From Prevotella sp. (lineage in GTDB: Bacteria > Bacteroidota > Bacteroidia > Bacteroidales > Bacteroidaceae): a stretch of 42,724 bases of DNA. The stretch spans positions 1 through 42,724 of the forward strand of contig JAEEQB010000043.1 of assembly GCA_016285075.1 (NCBI GenBank), read 5' to 3'. Under the pieces are notes generated by a model. That model saw only the letters and a list, made by a program, of their open reading frames with translations, was not told the DNA's origin and did not search any database. Below, piece after piece: positions 23,273 through 31,750 of the stretch (positions within the stretch are counted from its first letter, which is position 1; each line of letters begins with the position of its first letter). The translations under genes and the position numbers were made by a program.

Positions 23273-24211
23273 TTATGACCTGACGGTCACTTGTGACAAT
23301 GCCTTGAATATCATCCTCTCATTCTGGCTGAAGTCTGCGTCGAATATCTGATGGCCATTTGGGATGAGCTGCAGATAGAGGCTGCACAGGTAGGCCAAGA
23401 AGCAGCAGGAGAGGTAGAGCGGCACCCCATCGTTGCCCTCGTCGTTCTGGGCCTGTTCTTTATACTGCATCAGTCCGTCGTAGACGGGATGGCAATGAAT
23501 GCTCAGATGACGGTATAGCTGTGCCATGTCATCGTGGTCCTTACCGAACAGGTATTTCCATGCCTGGTTATATGACACCCGGCGAACGTCCAGATGCCCC
23601 TGCCTTCTGAAGAACTCGATGCATCCATTTTGTGTGGGCTTGCCTATGGCTGTCCATTCGTCGAGTTTATGATAGCACTCCATTCCTGCACGTGTCTCGA
23701 AGATGTCCTTCCTTAGCGTCTCTATTTCTTCACAGATGCCGTTCTCGCCTTGGGCGATGACCGCATTTCCTTCTGAATTGTAGTTCAGCAGGTTCTTCTT
23801 GCTGTTGATGCGCCAGTAGTTCCAAACCACCCAGCGCTCTTCTTCGGTCTTGGGATGGACATAGACAAAATAGTACATGACCAGATGCTCATAGACTGAG
23901 CGGGTAAGGGTCATAGTCTTGTATTCATCGTGCAACTGGAAGGTCTGCCCCTGATATGTCATGACAATGCCTTCCTTCGTCAACTTGTGGTTGGAGAGAT
24001 GGGTGGAGGTGACCCGCTGAAGAAAGGCATTGGCCACGGCGACACGCTCGTCCTTCATCAGTTCCTCGTTGTCGACGATGGTGTGACAGATGACATAGGT
24101 AACCATCTTCGTCATCAGGTCGGACAGCGCCAGACAGCACTCCAGCCTCTTCTCCGGCGACAGTTTCTCGTTGATCGGTGCAAGCACCTTCTCGGTAATG
24201 TTCCTGTTCAA
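23273..24211 (-). CDS. Hypothetical protein, 312 residues
   Basis: A soluble-looking, helix-rich protein without signal peptide or membrane segment. I do not recognise its family. Visible features are a first helical half (about 1-95, KRLECCLALSDLMTKMVTYV), a central segment (YYFVYVHPKTEEERWVVWNY), and a C-terminal part with LSIHCHPVYDGLMQY followed by a hydrophobic helix (YLSCCFLAYLCSLYLQLI). The layout resembles helical DUF5677-like or HEPN-like proteins only loosely. It is convergent with the GH26 gene (39 bases between stops) and is transcribed alone, from a -7-like TACTTTTG at 24251-24258. Codon choice and GC content do not stand out from its neighbours. No function is proposed. Confidence 0.7.
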   Translation of the reverse strand: MNRNITEKVLAPINEKLSPEKRLECCLALSDLMTKMVTYVICHTIVDNEELMKDERVAVANAFLQRVTSTHLSNHKLTKEGIVMTYQGQTFQLHDEYKTMTLTRSVYEHLVMYYFVYVHPKTEEERWVVWNYWRINSKKNLLNYNSEGNAVIAQGENGICEEIETLRKDIFETRAGMECYHKLDEWTAIGKPTQNGCIEFFRRQGHLDVRRVSYNQAWKYLFGKDHDDMAQLYRHLSIHCHPVYDGLMQYKEQAQNDEGNDGVPLYLSCCFLAYLCSLYLQLIPNGHQIFDADFSQNERMIFKALSQVTVRS

Positions 24212-24250
24212 ATGTTATCCTTCTACAATCTTTTTACGTAATTGACTATG

Positions 24251-24258
24251 CAAAAGTA
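24251..24258 (-). promoter_or_regulatory. -7 promoter element of the 312-residue protein gene
   Basis: On the minus strand TACTTTTG matches TAnnTTTG and lies 40 bases before the start codon at 24211. No clear -33 TTTG is seen at the expected distance. Confidence 0.5.
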
Positions 24259-24294
24259 AGCATTCCTGCATAATTTCTATTCATCGGCAGCAGG

Positions 24295-24318
24295 TTTTGT
24301 GCGGATAACCGCACAAAA
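24295..24318. repeat. Perfect inverted repeat between convergently read units
   Basis: TTTTGTGCGG (24295-24304), tetraloop ATAA, CCGCACAAAA (24309-24318): a 10-bp perfect stem about 55 bases after the stop of the M15 peptidase gene. It could end that transcript, though there is no T-run beyond the stem. Confidence 0.6.
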
Positions 24319-24373
24319 GTTGATGTATCTCATTTACGGGGGCAACTGGCTCTTGCCTTTTTTTGAACTTTGC

Positions 24374-25075
24374 TTATTTCTCGAAATGCTGATAGTCCTT
24401 ACGCGTGGTCCAAGAGCCGCCCCAGGTGAAGCCGTGCTGGATGAACAGCCGGTAGCAGAGGTCCTTCTCGTCAATTTTATAAGGTATTTTCTTCTTTCGG
24501 TTGGCATACTTGCGTCCTTTTTCCGGTTGCACAAAAAGGGAACCGTCAGAACGGCGAAGCACAAAGGGATTGTAGAGGGGATTGATGTCGATGGCCATGC
24601 CTCGCGAATGGTTGGAGAGCTTGGTGCTGCCTGCGATAAAACGGAAGTTGAAACAGCTGGTGTTGTTGGCCTCCATGGAACGTTCGTCATCTGCATCATA
24701 GTCATCGATGAGCTGCATGCGTTCAATGGGGTACTTGTTCTGATATAATTCTTTAAAGATCTGTATCAAGTCGTTGGCAATCGCTTTGTTACAAACAATC
24801 TCTCCCTGAACGGCCTTGCCTTCTCCGTTGTAGTGAGCCACTTGCAGGTAGCGCAGTTCGGAACGGGGAACAGTACAGTCACGTTTGTAGGATTTTTCCC
24901 AGATGCGCTGGAAAAGTGCATCGCTGATAGTGTCGATACGGAACGTCTGAGCGGAAAGGTAAAGCGATGGAAGGGAAAATGGCAGGAGCAAAAGCAGTAG
25001 AAGGGTTTTTCGGCACAGACTCACTGGATTCCAGTCTAGTATCGGCTGCATGATAAGTAATCTATTGCTATTCAT
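24374..25075 (-). CDS. M15-family (M15C-like) D-Ala-D-Ala carboxypeptidase-type peptidase
   Basis: A 233-residue exported protein with a hydrophobic N-terminal segment (TLLLLLLLPFSLPSLYLSAQ, about 24-43). The zinc peptidase pattern is present: His156 and Asp163 in NHSRGMAIDINPLYNP and His230 in DYQHFEK, the HxxxxxxD and HxE motifs of the VanY/M15 fold. Such enzymes trim peptidoglycan peptides in the periplasm. The start at 25075 overlaps the stop of the formimidoyltransferase gene by eight bases, suggesting coupled translation; another possible start is the ATG at 25051 (residue 9). Last gene of the minus-strand run. Confidence 0.85.
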   Translation of the reverse strand: MNSNRLLIMQPILDWNPVSLCRKTLLLLLLLPFSLPSLYLSAQTFRIDTISDALFQRIWEKSYKRDCTVPRSELRYLQVAHYNGEGKAVQGEIVCNKAIANDLIQIFKELYQNKYPIERMQLIDDYDADDERSMEANNTSCFNFRFIAGSTKLSNHSRGMAIDINPLYNPFVLRRSDGSLFVQPEKGRKYANRKKKIPYKIDEKDLCYRLFIQHGFTWGGSWTTRKDYQHFEK

Positions 25076-26087
25076 TCTGTTTGGTCTTTTGTAGAACTTT
25101 TTCAAGGATTTTCTCTTCAGGCAAGAAGGGACGAAGGCTGTCTAAGCCTAGTTGTCTGATGGCGGTGCTGATGAGCAGGTCTTCGTCGGCCTCAGACTTT
25201 CCACAGAAATGGCGACCTGCGGCGAGGATGGTTTCCATCGGTACGAGGCCTATGATCTCCGTACCTGTCACCTTGACACCACGTGCCTCTGCCTGACGGC
25301 TCACTTCGAGGTAGGCTGTATGGAGTGATGTCTCATGGAGGTTGCAAAGGTTCATGGATACTTGCGCACACCCGTATTCCTCTATATACCAGCCAATGGC
25401 CTTGGCCGCATGTAGCGTGCCCGGCTGCCCTTTGTAGCCGCTCTGACGTACTTTCCTGGCTATGGCCGTGGCTTCATCAGAAGAACGTGTGTTAAGGTTG
25501 AAGTTGACAGCCAGCAGGAAATCACGTGCTCCCACCACGGAGCAGCCCGTGCGGAGGTATGTGGGTTGTGGCATGAGGAATGAGGGATGAGGCATGACAT
25601 CGGGTGCAAGACCAGGGTCTGCCAGTTTACGTGCAATGGCCTCGTATTCACCTTTTCTGCAGTCAGCCAGGTTCCTGTGAGCGGGCTTCAGTGCTGCAGC
25701 CTCGTACAGATAGCAGGGAATGCCCAGCTCGTCGGCCATGCGAAAAGCTAACTGTCTGGCTAGCAAGGCACACGCATCCAGGCTGATTCCACTGACTGGT
25801 ACCAGCGGCAGTACGTCGATGGCTCCGATGCGGGGATGCTCGCCATGGTGTTGGCGCATGTCTATCAGTTCTGCAGCAGCCTTGGCAGCCTGAAAGGCTG
25901 CTTCACAGATGGCATCGGGCTGTCCGGCAAAGGTAATGACGGTACGGTTGGCAGCATAGCCTTGGTCGATATGGAGCACGGTGGCTCCCTGCACACTGCG
26001 TACAGCAGCTGCTATCTGGTTGATAACCTCTGGCCGGCGTCCCTCGCTGAAGTTCGGTACGCATTCGATGATGGGTGAATGGTTCAT
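25068..26087 (-). CDS. ftcD: Glutamate formimidoyltransferase
   Basis: A 339-residue cytoplasmic enzyme that moves the formimino group of N-formimino-L-glutamate, a histidine breakdown product, onto tetrahydrofolate. The family start (IIECVPNFSEGRRPEVI), the HIDQGYAANRTVITF segment, HHGEHPRIGAIDVLPLVPV and the LLAVNFNLNT motif are all visible. Length equals the transferase part alone; the cyclodeaminase domain of bifunctional FTCD is absent. The ATG at 26087 overlaps the upstream stop (ATGA), and sequence further upstream in this frame is only a shadow of the nucleotidyltransferase gene. No other histidine-utilisation genes (hutH, hutU, hutI) are in the window, so this copy is separated from the usual neighbours. 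Confidence 0.92.
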   Translation of the reverse strand: MNHSPIIECVPNFSEGRRPEVINQIAAAVRSVQGATVLHIDQGYAANRTVITFAGQPDAICEAAFQAAKAAAELIDMRQHHGEHPRIGAIDVLPLVPVSGISLDACALLARQLAFRMADELGIPCYLYEAAALKPAHRNLADCRKGEYEAIARKLADPGLAPDVMPHPSFLMPQPTYLRTGCSVVGARDFLLAVNFNLNTRSSDEATAIARKVRQSGYKGQPGTLHAAKAIGWYIEEYGCAQVSMNLCNLHETSLHTAYLEVSRQAEARGVKVTGTEIIGLVPMETILAAGRHFCGKSEADEDLLISTAIRQLGLDSLRPFLPEEKILEKVLQKTKQNE

Positions 26088-27205
26088 TCTTCTATATATT
26101 CCAGAGAATGGGCGAAGTTGGCAAAGAAATTGGTAAAGGTCTCTGCAGGATAATAACGGAAATAGCGTGCGGAGTGACGCACATGCCACAACATGGCCGA
26201 AGTATTGGATGCATGGACGAAGACTCCCCGGCCTTGTTGGAACTGGTAGTCGGAGGCGTGCTGCCGACGGAGTAGGAACAGTTCCTGCATGACCTGGCTG
26301 ATATCGCGGTCGGAATCGGCATCCATGAAAGGCAGTTCGTCGATTTCGAAGTTCAGCAATTCGGTGAGTATGGCACCCTGCAGCTGGGCAAAGCGTAACA
26401 GCCCCAGCCGCTGCATCCATGAGTCGAGTTTCACGAAGTCGACGCGATGACCCGCCTTGCGGAGGAAGATGCCCAGGTCGGTAATCTGCTTCAGTGAAAC
26501 GCCTTCGTTCATGATATAGGTGGTATTGCGAATGAGCATGAGCAGCAACGAAAGGGTAGGGGTGAGCACCTCTGTCCTGGTGGCGTTGACAAAGACATAC
26601 TGAGCATCGTTGGAGCTGATTTCATCGCTGATGATGTTCTGTAAGGTTCTGTTCAGCAGGGCGTTGGTTAGCGTGGCAGCCCGGTGATGATGTTCCACCT
26701 GGATGTTCTTCCACACGTATTGCAGGACGTGCTTTTCAGATTCTTCCGAGGCAGAGGCATTTGTTGTCGCCCATTCGTCGGCCTTCCGGGCCTGCACTTC
26801 ATAGGGAAAAAACAGGTCAATGTCGCCTGGGGTGCGGTGCAGGTGGTTGTCGTAAAGCTGAGCCACCGACTGGCCTTTCAGCAAGATGGGACGTGTCTTC
26901 ATTTCGTCGAACAGGTGGATGATCTCTGACAGACGGCCGTTGATTTCACGATTCTTTTCTTCGGTCTCGCGTACTGTCTTGCCCCATTGCTGGAACAGGT
27001 CCTCTGGCAGCTGGGCAAAGAACTGATAGCTGCATTGCATCACGCCATCATATACCAGCGCTGAAATGTCGTGCAGCAGGGTCAGTTCGTAAAGCCGTTT
27101 CCACTTCCATGCAGAAAGGGGTTCTATCCTGACCTCCTCGCCAAAGGCTCCGGCTCGAAGCAGCCGGAACAGGTTCCTGTGTATGACGTGCATTTTCTCC
27201 ATCAC
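26084..27205 (-). CDS. Nucleotidyltransferase-fold family protein
   Basis: A 373-residue cytoplasmic protein of the uncharacterised nucleotidyltransferase family PF14907 (NTP_transf_5). The diagnostic segment LLKGQSVAQLYDNHLHRTPG followed by DIDLFF (about residues 109-134) matches the family, with the Asp-x-Asp pair expected to bind metal. The C-terminal part is helical and of unknown role. Members are common in Bacteroidota, often near surface-polysaccharide or secretion genes, but their substrates are not established. The start codon directly follows the NhaC-type stop, and its own stop overlaps the next ATG, so the gene is embedded in a translationally coupled run. An alternative start is the ATG one codon later. 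Confidence 0.8.
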   Translation of the reverse strand: MMEKMHVIHRNLFRLLRAGAFGEEVRIEPLSAWKWKRLYELTLLHDISALVYDGVMQCSYQFFAQLPEDLFQQWGKTVRETEEKNREINGRLSEIIHLFDEMKTRPILLKGQSVAQLYDNHLHRTPGDIDLFFPYEVQARKADEWATTNASASEESEKHVLQYVWKNIQVEHHHRAATLTNALLNRTLQNIISDEISSNDAQYVFVNATRTEVLTPTLSLLLMLIRNTTYIMNEGVSLKQITDLGIFLRKAGHRVDFVKLDSWMQRLGLLRFAQLQGAILTELLNFEIDELPFMDADSDRDISQVMQELFLLRRQHASDYQFQQGRGVFVHASNTSAMLWHVRHSARYFRYYPAETFTNFFANFAHSLEYIEE

Positions 27206-28480
27206 TTAAGAATATTTCCGTGGATATCTGAATAGGATGGCGAGCAGGGCAACCAGGCCGATGGCCATGGGATAATAGAGATAAGGGAGTATGCTGACAG
27301 GATTGAGGGAAGCCAGTCCGGCAGCCATAAGCATCTGTGCGCCATAGGGAATGAGTCCCTGGACGAAGCATGAGAAGGTATCGAGGATAGAAGCACACTT
27401 GCGGTTGTCCAACCCGAAACGGTCACCTATTTGCTTGGCTATTCCGCCAACGGTGATGATGGCCACGGTGTTGTTGGCTGTACACACGTTAACCAGCGAC
27501 ACCAATGCCGCAATGGAAAGCTCGGCACCGCGCTTGGAGTGGACACGGGCTGTGAGCAGACGGATGATGAAGTCGATGCCTCCTTTCAGTTTAATGATTT
27601 CCAGAAGTCCGCCTGCCATCATCGTGATGATGATGAGCTCTCCCATACCCGTGATGCCATCGCCCATGGCTTGTAGCCATCCATAGATATCGAATGCACC
27701 CAGATACAGACCGATAACACCAGTGAAGATGATGCCTAAGGTAAGAACAGCCATGACGTTCATGCCAAAGACGGCACAGACGAGCACTATCAGATATGGA
27801 ATCACCTTGACGAACTCAACTTCGGGAACGGTATGAGGTGATTGGACATCTGACCCCATGAACAGATAGACTGCCAGGATGACGATGGCAGCAGGTAGAA
27901 CTATGAACGAGTTGACACGGAACTTGTCGCTCAGCCGGCAACCTTGGGTAGAGGTGGCAACGATGGTTGTGTCGGAGATGAACGACAGATTGTCGCCAAA
28001 GAAGGAACCGCCCACTACGACTGCTGTCATCAGAGGAATGGAAGTGTCTGTCTGCTCTGCTATTCCCGCAGCAATGGGAGTCAGCGCTACAATGGTGCCT
28101 ACAGACGTACCGATGCTGAGCGAGATGAAGCATGCAGCCAGAAACAGACCGGCCAGAAGCATCTGCGGCGGGAGCAGGGAGAGTGTCAGGTTGACCGTTG
28201 CATCGATGGCTCCCATGACCTTTGCTGAGTGGGCGAAGGCCCCTGCCAGCACGAAGATCCAGATCATCAGTACCATCTGGTCGGTGGATGCTCCACGGCT
28301 ATAGGCATCGATGCGTTTCCTCAACGGCATTCCGCTGCTTATCATCACGGCATAGATGGAGGCCACCATGAAAGCTACGGTGATGGGTACCTTGTAAAAG
28401 TCACCAGCAACAATACTGGTGACAAGATAAAGCAGGATGAATACTGCCAAGGGCGACAGTGCCAATAATCCTTTTTTCAT
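27206..28480 (-). CDS. NhaC-type Na+/H+ antiporter family membrane protein
   Basis: A 424-residue inner-membrane protein with about eleven to twelve predicted membrane helices (for example LLALSPLAVFILLYLVTSIV at the start and YLYYPMAIGLVALLAILF at the end). The segments SLSIGTSVGTIVALTPIA and VVVGGSFFGDNLSFISDTT are hallmarks of the NhaC-like ion transporter family. Members exchange Na+ for H+ or carry small organic anions or amino acids; the substrate is not readable from sequence. It lies 52 bases after uxaA and abuts the nucleotidyltransferase gene, so it is probably in the same transcript. Given the uxaA neighbour, a sugar-acid-linked transport role is possible but unproven. Confidence 0.88.
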   Translation of the reverse strand: MKKGLLALSPLAVFILLYLVTSIVAGDFYKVPITVAFMVASIYAVMISSGMPLRKRIDAYSRGASTDQMVLMIWIFVLAGAFAHSAKVMGAIDATVNLTLSLLPPQMLLAGLFLAACFISLSIGTSVGTIVALTPIAAGIAEQTDTSIPLMTAVVVGGSFFGDNLSFISDTTIVATSTQGCRLSDKFRVNSFIVLPAAIVILAVYLFMGSDVQSPHTVPEVEFVKVIPYLIVLVCAVFGMNVMAVLTLGIIFTGVIGLYLGAFDIYGWLQAMGDGITGMGELIIITMMAGGLLEIIKLKGGIDFIIRLLTARVHSKRGAELSIAALVSLVNVCTANNTVAIITVGGIAKQIGDRFGLDNRKCASILDTFSCFVQGLIPYGAQMLMAAGLASLNPVSILPYLYYPMAIGLVALLAILFRYPRKYS

Positions 28481-28532
28481 CGTTTACTATAGGTACACAC
28501 TCATATGTCGTGGAAACGTTACAGGCTAAGCC

Positions 28533-30029
28533 TTACAAAGTGACACCGTTTTTGAAGATGGAAATTTCACGGTAGTCATTCTCTTCGTTGCGGGCGCGTT
28601 CGCCTGAGGCAACTGTCAGTACCTTGTCAATGAATTCAGGGACAAGTTCCTTCATGGTGCGGCCTTGGACAAGCTGGCCAGCAGAGAAGTCAACCCACTG
28701 TGGCTTGTTCTTGGCAAGTGTAGGATTGGTGGCAATCTTCATCGTTGGCACGAAAGTTCCGAAGGGTGTGCCTCGGCCTGTGGTGAAGAGCACGATATGG
28801 CAGCCGCATGCAGCCAGGGCAGTAGAAGCCACAAGATCATTGCCTGGAGCAGAAAGCAGGTTCAGACCGTGATGCTGAATACGGTCGCCGTATTCCATCA
28901 CACCCGAAACGGGGGCTCGTCCGCATTTCTGCGTGCATCCCAGTGCCTTGTCCTCTAAGGTAGAGATGCCTCCGGCCTTGTTGCCTGGAGAGGGATTCTC
29001 GCCAACGGGTTCTCCATGGGAGAGGAAATAGTTCTTGAAGTTGTTGATCAGCGACACTGTCTGGTCGAACAGCTCGGGCGTCTCACAGCGGTTCATCAGG
29101 ATAGTCTCTGCGCCGAACATCTCGGGCACTTCTGTGAGTACGCTTGTACCTCCCTGTGCCACCAGCCAGTCGGAGAATTCTCCTACCAAGGGATTGGCTG
29201 TGATTCCGCTGAATCCGTCACTTCCACCGCACTTCAAACCAACGCGGAGCTTGGAGACAGACACATCCTCGCGCTTGTCCTGACAGGCAATGGCATAAAG
29301 CTCACGCAGGATTTTCATGCCTTCCTCCACTTCATCGCCTTCGACCTTCTGGGTGACAAGCAGACGAATACGGTCCTTGTCGTAGTCGCCAAGCATCTGC
29401 ATGAAGTCATCAGGCTGGTTGTTCTCACAGCCAAGGCTCAGCACCAGTACAGCGCCTGCATTGGGATGCAAGCAGATGTCACGCAGCACTTTACGGGTGT
29501 TCTCGTGGTCTTCAGAGAGCTGTGAGCAGCCGTAATTGTGATGCCAGGCATATATGTTGTCGACACCATCGCAGTGGGTCTCACGTTGGAGCTGCCTGAC
29601 CAAGCGCTCAGCTATGCCGTTCACACAACCGACGGTGGGAACAACCCAAACCTCGTTTCTTACGCCCACATCACCGTTTTTGCGGACATAGCCACGGAAG
29701 GTGCGGTTTTCCTTCTTGATGGTGAGAGGTTCGTTGACAGGCTGGTAGGTGTATTCCAATGTACCTGAGAGGTTGGTCTTCAGGTTGTTCTCGTTTACCC
29801 AGTCGCCTGCTTTCAGGTCTTGGCGTGCGTGTCCGATAGGATAACCATATTTAATAATGTCCTCGCCTTCACGTACATCTTTAATTAATACCTTGTGTCC
29901 GGCAGGCGTGTCCTGATTGATGCATATCGTCTGTCCATCTACATCTATTCTCTCTCCTTTTTTCTTCGCCTGCAGGCATACTACTACAGAGTCGGCAGGG
30001 TTAATTTTCAAATAAGTTGCTTGTTCCAT
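28533..30029 (-). CDS. uxaA: Altronate dehydratase
   Basis: A full-length (498-residue) UxaA family enzyme that dehydrates D-altronate to 2-keto-3-deoxy-D-gluconate in the galacturonate route. The N-terminal SAF-like domain (about 10-85, DSVVVCLQAKKKGERI ... GHKVLIKDV) and the C-terminal GD_AH_C part are present (FRGYVRKNGDVGVRNEVWV, LSLGCENNQPDDF, GLKCGGSDGFSGITANPLVG, ending FKNGVTL). Cysteines in SLGCENN and LKCGGSD are conserved family positions. An ATG five codons upstream (30044) is also possible. It follows the LacI-type gene by 17 bases (from that ATG), so the pair is a regulator-enzyme unit. uxaB and uxaC are not in the window. Confidence 0.93.
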   Translation of the reverse strand: MEQATYLKINPADSVVVCLQAKKKGERIDVDGQTICINQDTPAGHKVLIKDVREGEDIIKYGYPIGHARQDLKAGDWVNENNLKTNLSGTLEYTYQPVNEPLTIKKENRTFRGYVRKNGDVGVRNEVWVVPTVGCVNGIAERLVRQLQRETHCDGVDNIYAWHHNYGCSQLSEDHENTRKVLRDICLHPNAGAVLVLSLGCENNQPDDFMQMLGDYDKDRIRLLVTQKVEGDEVEEGMKILRELYAIACQDKREDVSVSKLRVGLKCGGSDGFSGITANPLVGEFSDWLVAQGGTSVLTEVPEMFGAETILMNRCETPELFDQTVSLINNFKNYFLSHGEPVGENPSPGNKAGGISTLEDKALGCTQKCGRAPVSGVMEYGDRIQHHGLNLLSAPGNDLVASTALAACGCHIVLFTTGRGTPFGTFVPTMKIATNPTLAKNKPQWVDFSAGQLVQGRTMKELVPEFIDKVLTVASGERARNEENDYREISIFKNGVTL

Positions 30030-30061
30030 TGTTGATAGATTCATTTTAGTATTTTTTGTAG

Positions 30062-31129
30062 TCAGATAGCTGTTCTTCGGTAGAAATCCACATTTTCCTT
30101 GGTAAGGATCTCTATTGGCATATAGTTGACGGGGGTCACCTCACGCTTCATGACGATGGCATTGAAGAGTGCATCGACAGAAGCATAACCTTGCTGGTAG
30201 GCGTGCTGGGCAATGAGGAACGAAATGCTGCCCTGACGTATACATTCCTCGTTCTTGGGAACCATGTCGTATCCCATGATCTGAACATTGCGTCTGTTGG
30301 TCTTCTGCAAGAACTCACCGACAAGATGCGCCTTGGAGTTGAAGGTGATGCAATGATGAACCTGCGGGTGGGATGTGAAGAATTTCTCGAGGATGACACC
30401 GTATTCCTTCCTCTCTTCATCCAGTGGCAAGTCCACTTCCGTGATTTTTATTTCCGGAAAATGGTCAACCATATAATGGCGGAAACCTGTTTCGCGGTTG
30501 GCCTGCTGCTTAGAGCCTACCTTTCCGTCGCGTGTCTGTTTGAACAAGGCGATTTCCTTCTCTTTCGAAGCAATGAGCATCAGCATGCGTGCTGCAAAAT
30601 AACCACTGGCAAAGGAGTCCTGTCCGAAGAAAGCCAGGGGTTTCAAATCGGGCATGTAGGAGTCAAGTAAGACATAAGGAATGCCTCGGCTGGAGAGCTT
30701 CTCGGTGAAACGTGCTGTCAGTTCCAGCGTCGAGGGAACGATAATCACACCGTCGATCTTGGCAGTGAAAAATTCACGGACCATACGGGTGAAGGCAGCG
30801 CTATTGAAGCGTTCGTAATAGATGAACTTCAGTGTGATTCCAAAGTCACGACGGAAATCTGTGCATGCCTGAGCACCTTCTTCTATCTCGTCCCAATAAG
30901 CTTCGCTCTCATGTTTCGGCAATACGCAATAAAAAGTATATGTCTTATTATATGCAAGTGCCGCTGCATACATATTAGGCTTATAGTCCATTTCCTCCAG
31001 AGCTTTGTTTACTTTGTCCAAGGCAGACTTTGAAACATTTGGCCGGCCATGAAGCACGCGGTCTACCGTTCCTACGCTGACACCAGCTCTTTCGGCTAAA
31101 TCTTTAATCCTGATTTTCTCGTTCGACAT
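30062..31129 (-). CDS. LacI-family transcriptional regulator
   Basis: A 355-residue cytoplasmic repressor-type protein: LacI helix-turn-helix (residues 1-55; IRIKDLAERAGVSVGTVDRV then LHGRPNVS) and a periplasmic-binding-protein-like sensor domain (about 60-355; FIYYERFNSAAFTRMVREFF, GVIIVPSTLELTARF, MGYDMVPKNEECIRQGSISF). The sensor resembles the Peripl_BP_4 sugar-binding type. Placed directly before uxaA and with its own good promoter, it likely regulates this operon in response to a hexuronate-derived sugar. A 7-bp inverted repeat overlapping the -33 box may be its autoregulatory operator. Confidence 0.9.
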   Translation of the reverse strand: MSNEKIRIKDLAERAGVSVGTVDRVLHGRPNVSKSALDKVNKALEEMDYKPNMYAAALAYNKTYTFYCVLPKHESEAYWDEIEEGAQACTDFRRDFGITLKFIYYERFNSAAFTRMVREFFTAKIDGVIIVPSTLELTARFTEKLSSRGIPYVLLDSYMPDLKPLAFFGQDSFASGYFAARMLMLIASKEKEIALFKQTRDGKVGSKQQANRETGFRHYMVDHFPEIKITEVDLPLDEERKEYGVILEKFFTSHPQVHHCITFNSKAHLVGEFLQKTNRRNVQIMGYDMVPKNEECIRQGSISFLIAQHAYQQGYASVDALFNAIVMKREVTPVNYMPIEILTKENVDFYRRTAI

Positions 31130-31150
31130 GTGTGTTGCTTATTTTTTCGG

Positions 31151-31182
31151 CAAAGGTACGAATAAGTGAGCAAAATACCAAA
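31151..31182 (-). promoter_or_regulatory. Consensus promoter of the LacI-uxaA operon
   Basis: On the minus strand TTTG (31179-31182), a 20-base spacer and TACCTTTG (31151-31158) match the Bacteroidota consensus exactly. Transcription would begin near 31144, about 15 bases before the start codon at 31129. Confidence 0.8.
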
Positions 31183-31198
31183 TGTTTTTGAGTATTTT
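31172..31198. promoter_or_regulatory. Inverted repeat overlapping the -33 box, candidate operator
   Basis: AAAATAC (31172-31178) and GTATTTT (31192-31198) form a 7-bp inverted repeat with a 13-base centre that covers the -33 element. Position fits repression by the LacI-type protein; the repeat is AT-rich and could be fortuitous. Confidence 0.3.
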
Positions 31199-31255
31199 CG
31201 AGCGAGAGTACCTTAGTACGATGCTCAGAATTACCTTTGGTCGAAGTTTTGAGGC

Positions 31256-31288
31256 AAAAAAACTGGCTGCATCATCATGCAGCCAGTT
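31256..31288 (-). terminator. Rho-independent terminator after the biotin carrier gene
   Basis: On the minus strand a perfect 11-bp stem (ACTGGCTGCAT with ATGCAGCCAGT, 31262-31287), a four-base loop and a run of seven T. It lies about 25 bases after the biotin carrier stop and closes the methylmalonyl-CoA operon. Confidence 0.9.
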
Positions 31289-31313
31289 CTATATGAAGAG
31301 ATCATGTGTGGAA

Positions 31314-31739
31314 TTACTCAATCACAACAAGAGCATCGTCTTCCATGACGCTTTCACCAATTTTTACGCACACAGCAGTTACCTTGCCCGACTTCTCGGC
31401 CTGCAGATTGTTTGCCATCTTCATGGCTTCAAGAACAATCACGTTCTGTCCTGCCTGCACCTCGTCACCAACATTGACGAGGATATCGGTAATCACACCA
31501 GGCAGCGGAGCCTTGACTGCATTGGCCTTATTCACAGAAGCCTTGTCGGCAGCAGGAGCATCGCTGGCGCTTTCTGAAGCAGCGCGGACAATGGGCTTTT
31601 TCTTCTCTGGCTCAGCCTGCTTCTCCATTTCTACCTTGTACTCCTCGCCATTGACGGTAAGGGTGGCAATGTTGTCTGTGATGTCGCTGATCACGACCTC
31701 ATATTGATTTCCATTGATGGTATACTTATACTGGTTCAT
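31314..31739 (-). CDS. Biotin carboxyl carrier protein of an acyl-CoA decarboxylase/carboxylase
   Basis: A 141-residue biotinylated carrier. The C-terminal biotinyl domain (about 75-141, VKAPLPGVITDILVNVGDEV) contains EAMKM with Lys107 as the biotin attachment site; the N-terminal part is a small beta domain, joined by an Ala-rich linker (residues 52-75) typical of carriers that swing between active sites. The ATG at 31739 begins MNQYKYTINGNQYEV, as in related proteins; earlier in-frame codons overlap the preceding small gene. Together with the carboxyltransferase it forms the gamma and alpha parts of methylmalonyl-CoA decarboxylase or a propionyl-CoA carboxylase. A terminator follows directly, so no membrane beta subunit is co-transcribed. 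Confidence 0.9.
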   Translation of the reverse strand: MNQYKYTINGNQYEVVISDITDNIATLTVNGEEYKVEMEKQAEPEKKKPIVRAASESASDAPAADKASVNKANAVKAPLPGVITDILVNVGDEVQAGQNVIVLEAMKMANNLQAEKSGKVTAVCVKIGESVMEDDALVVIE

Positions 31740-31750
31740 AATCTTAGTGT

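Noticed and set aside
24319..24365. Plus-strand terminator (GGCAA...TTGCC plus T-run)
   Set aside because: Stem is only five base pairs and no plus-strand gene precedes it; the T-run on this strand lies downstream of minus-strand coding.
26088..26420. N-terminal extension of glutamate formimidoyltransferase
   Set aside because: It is an out-of-frame shadow of the nucleotidyltransferase gene; the family start is at 26087.
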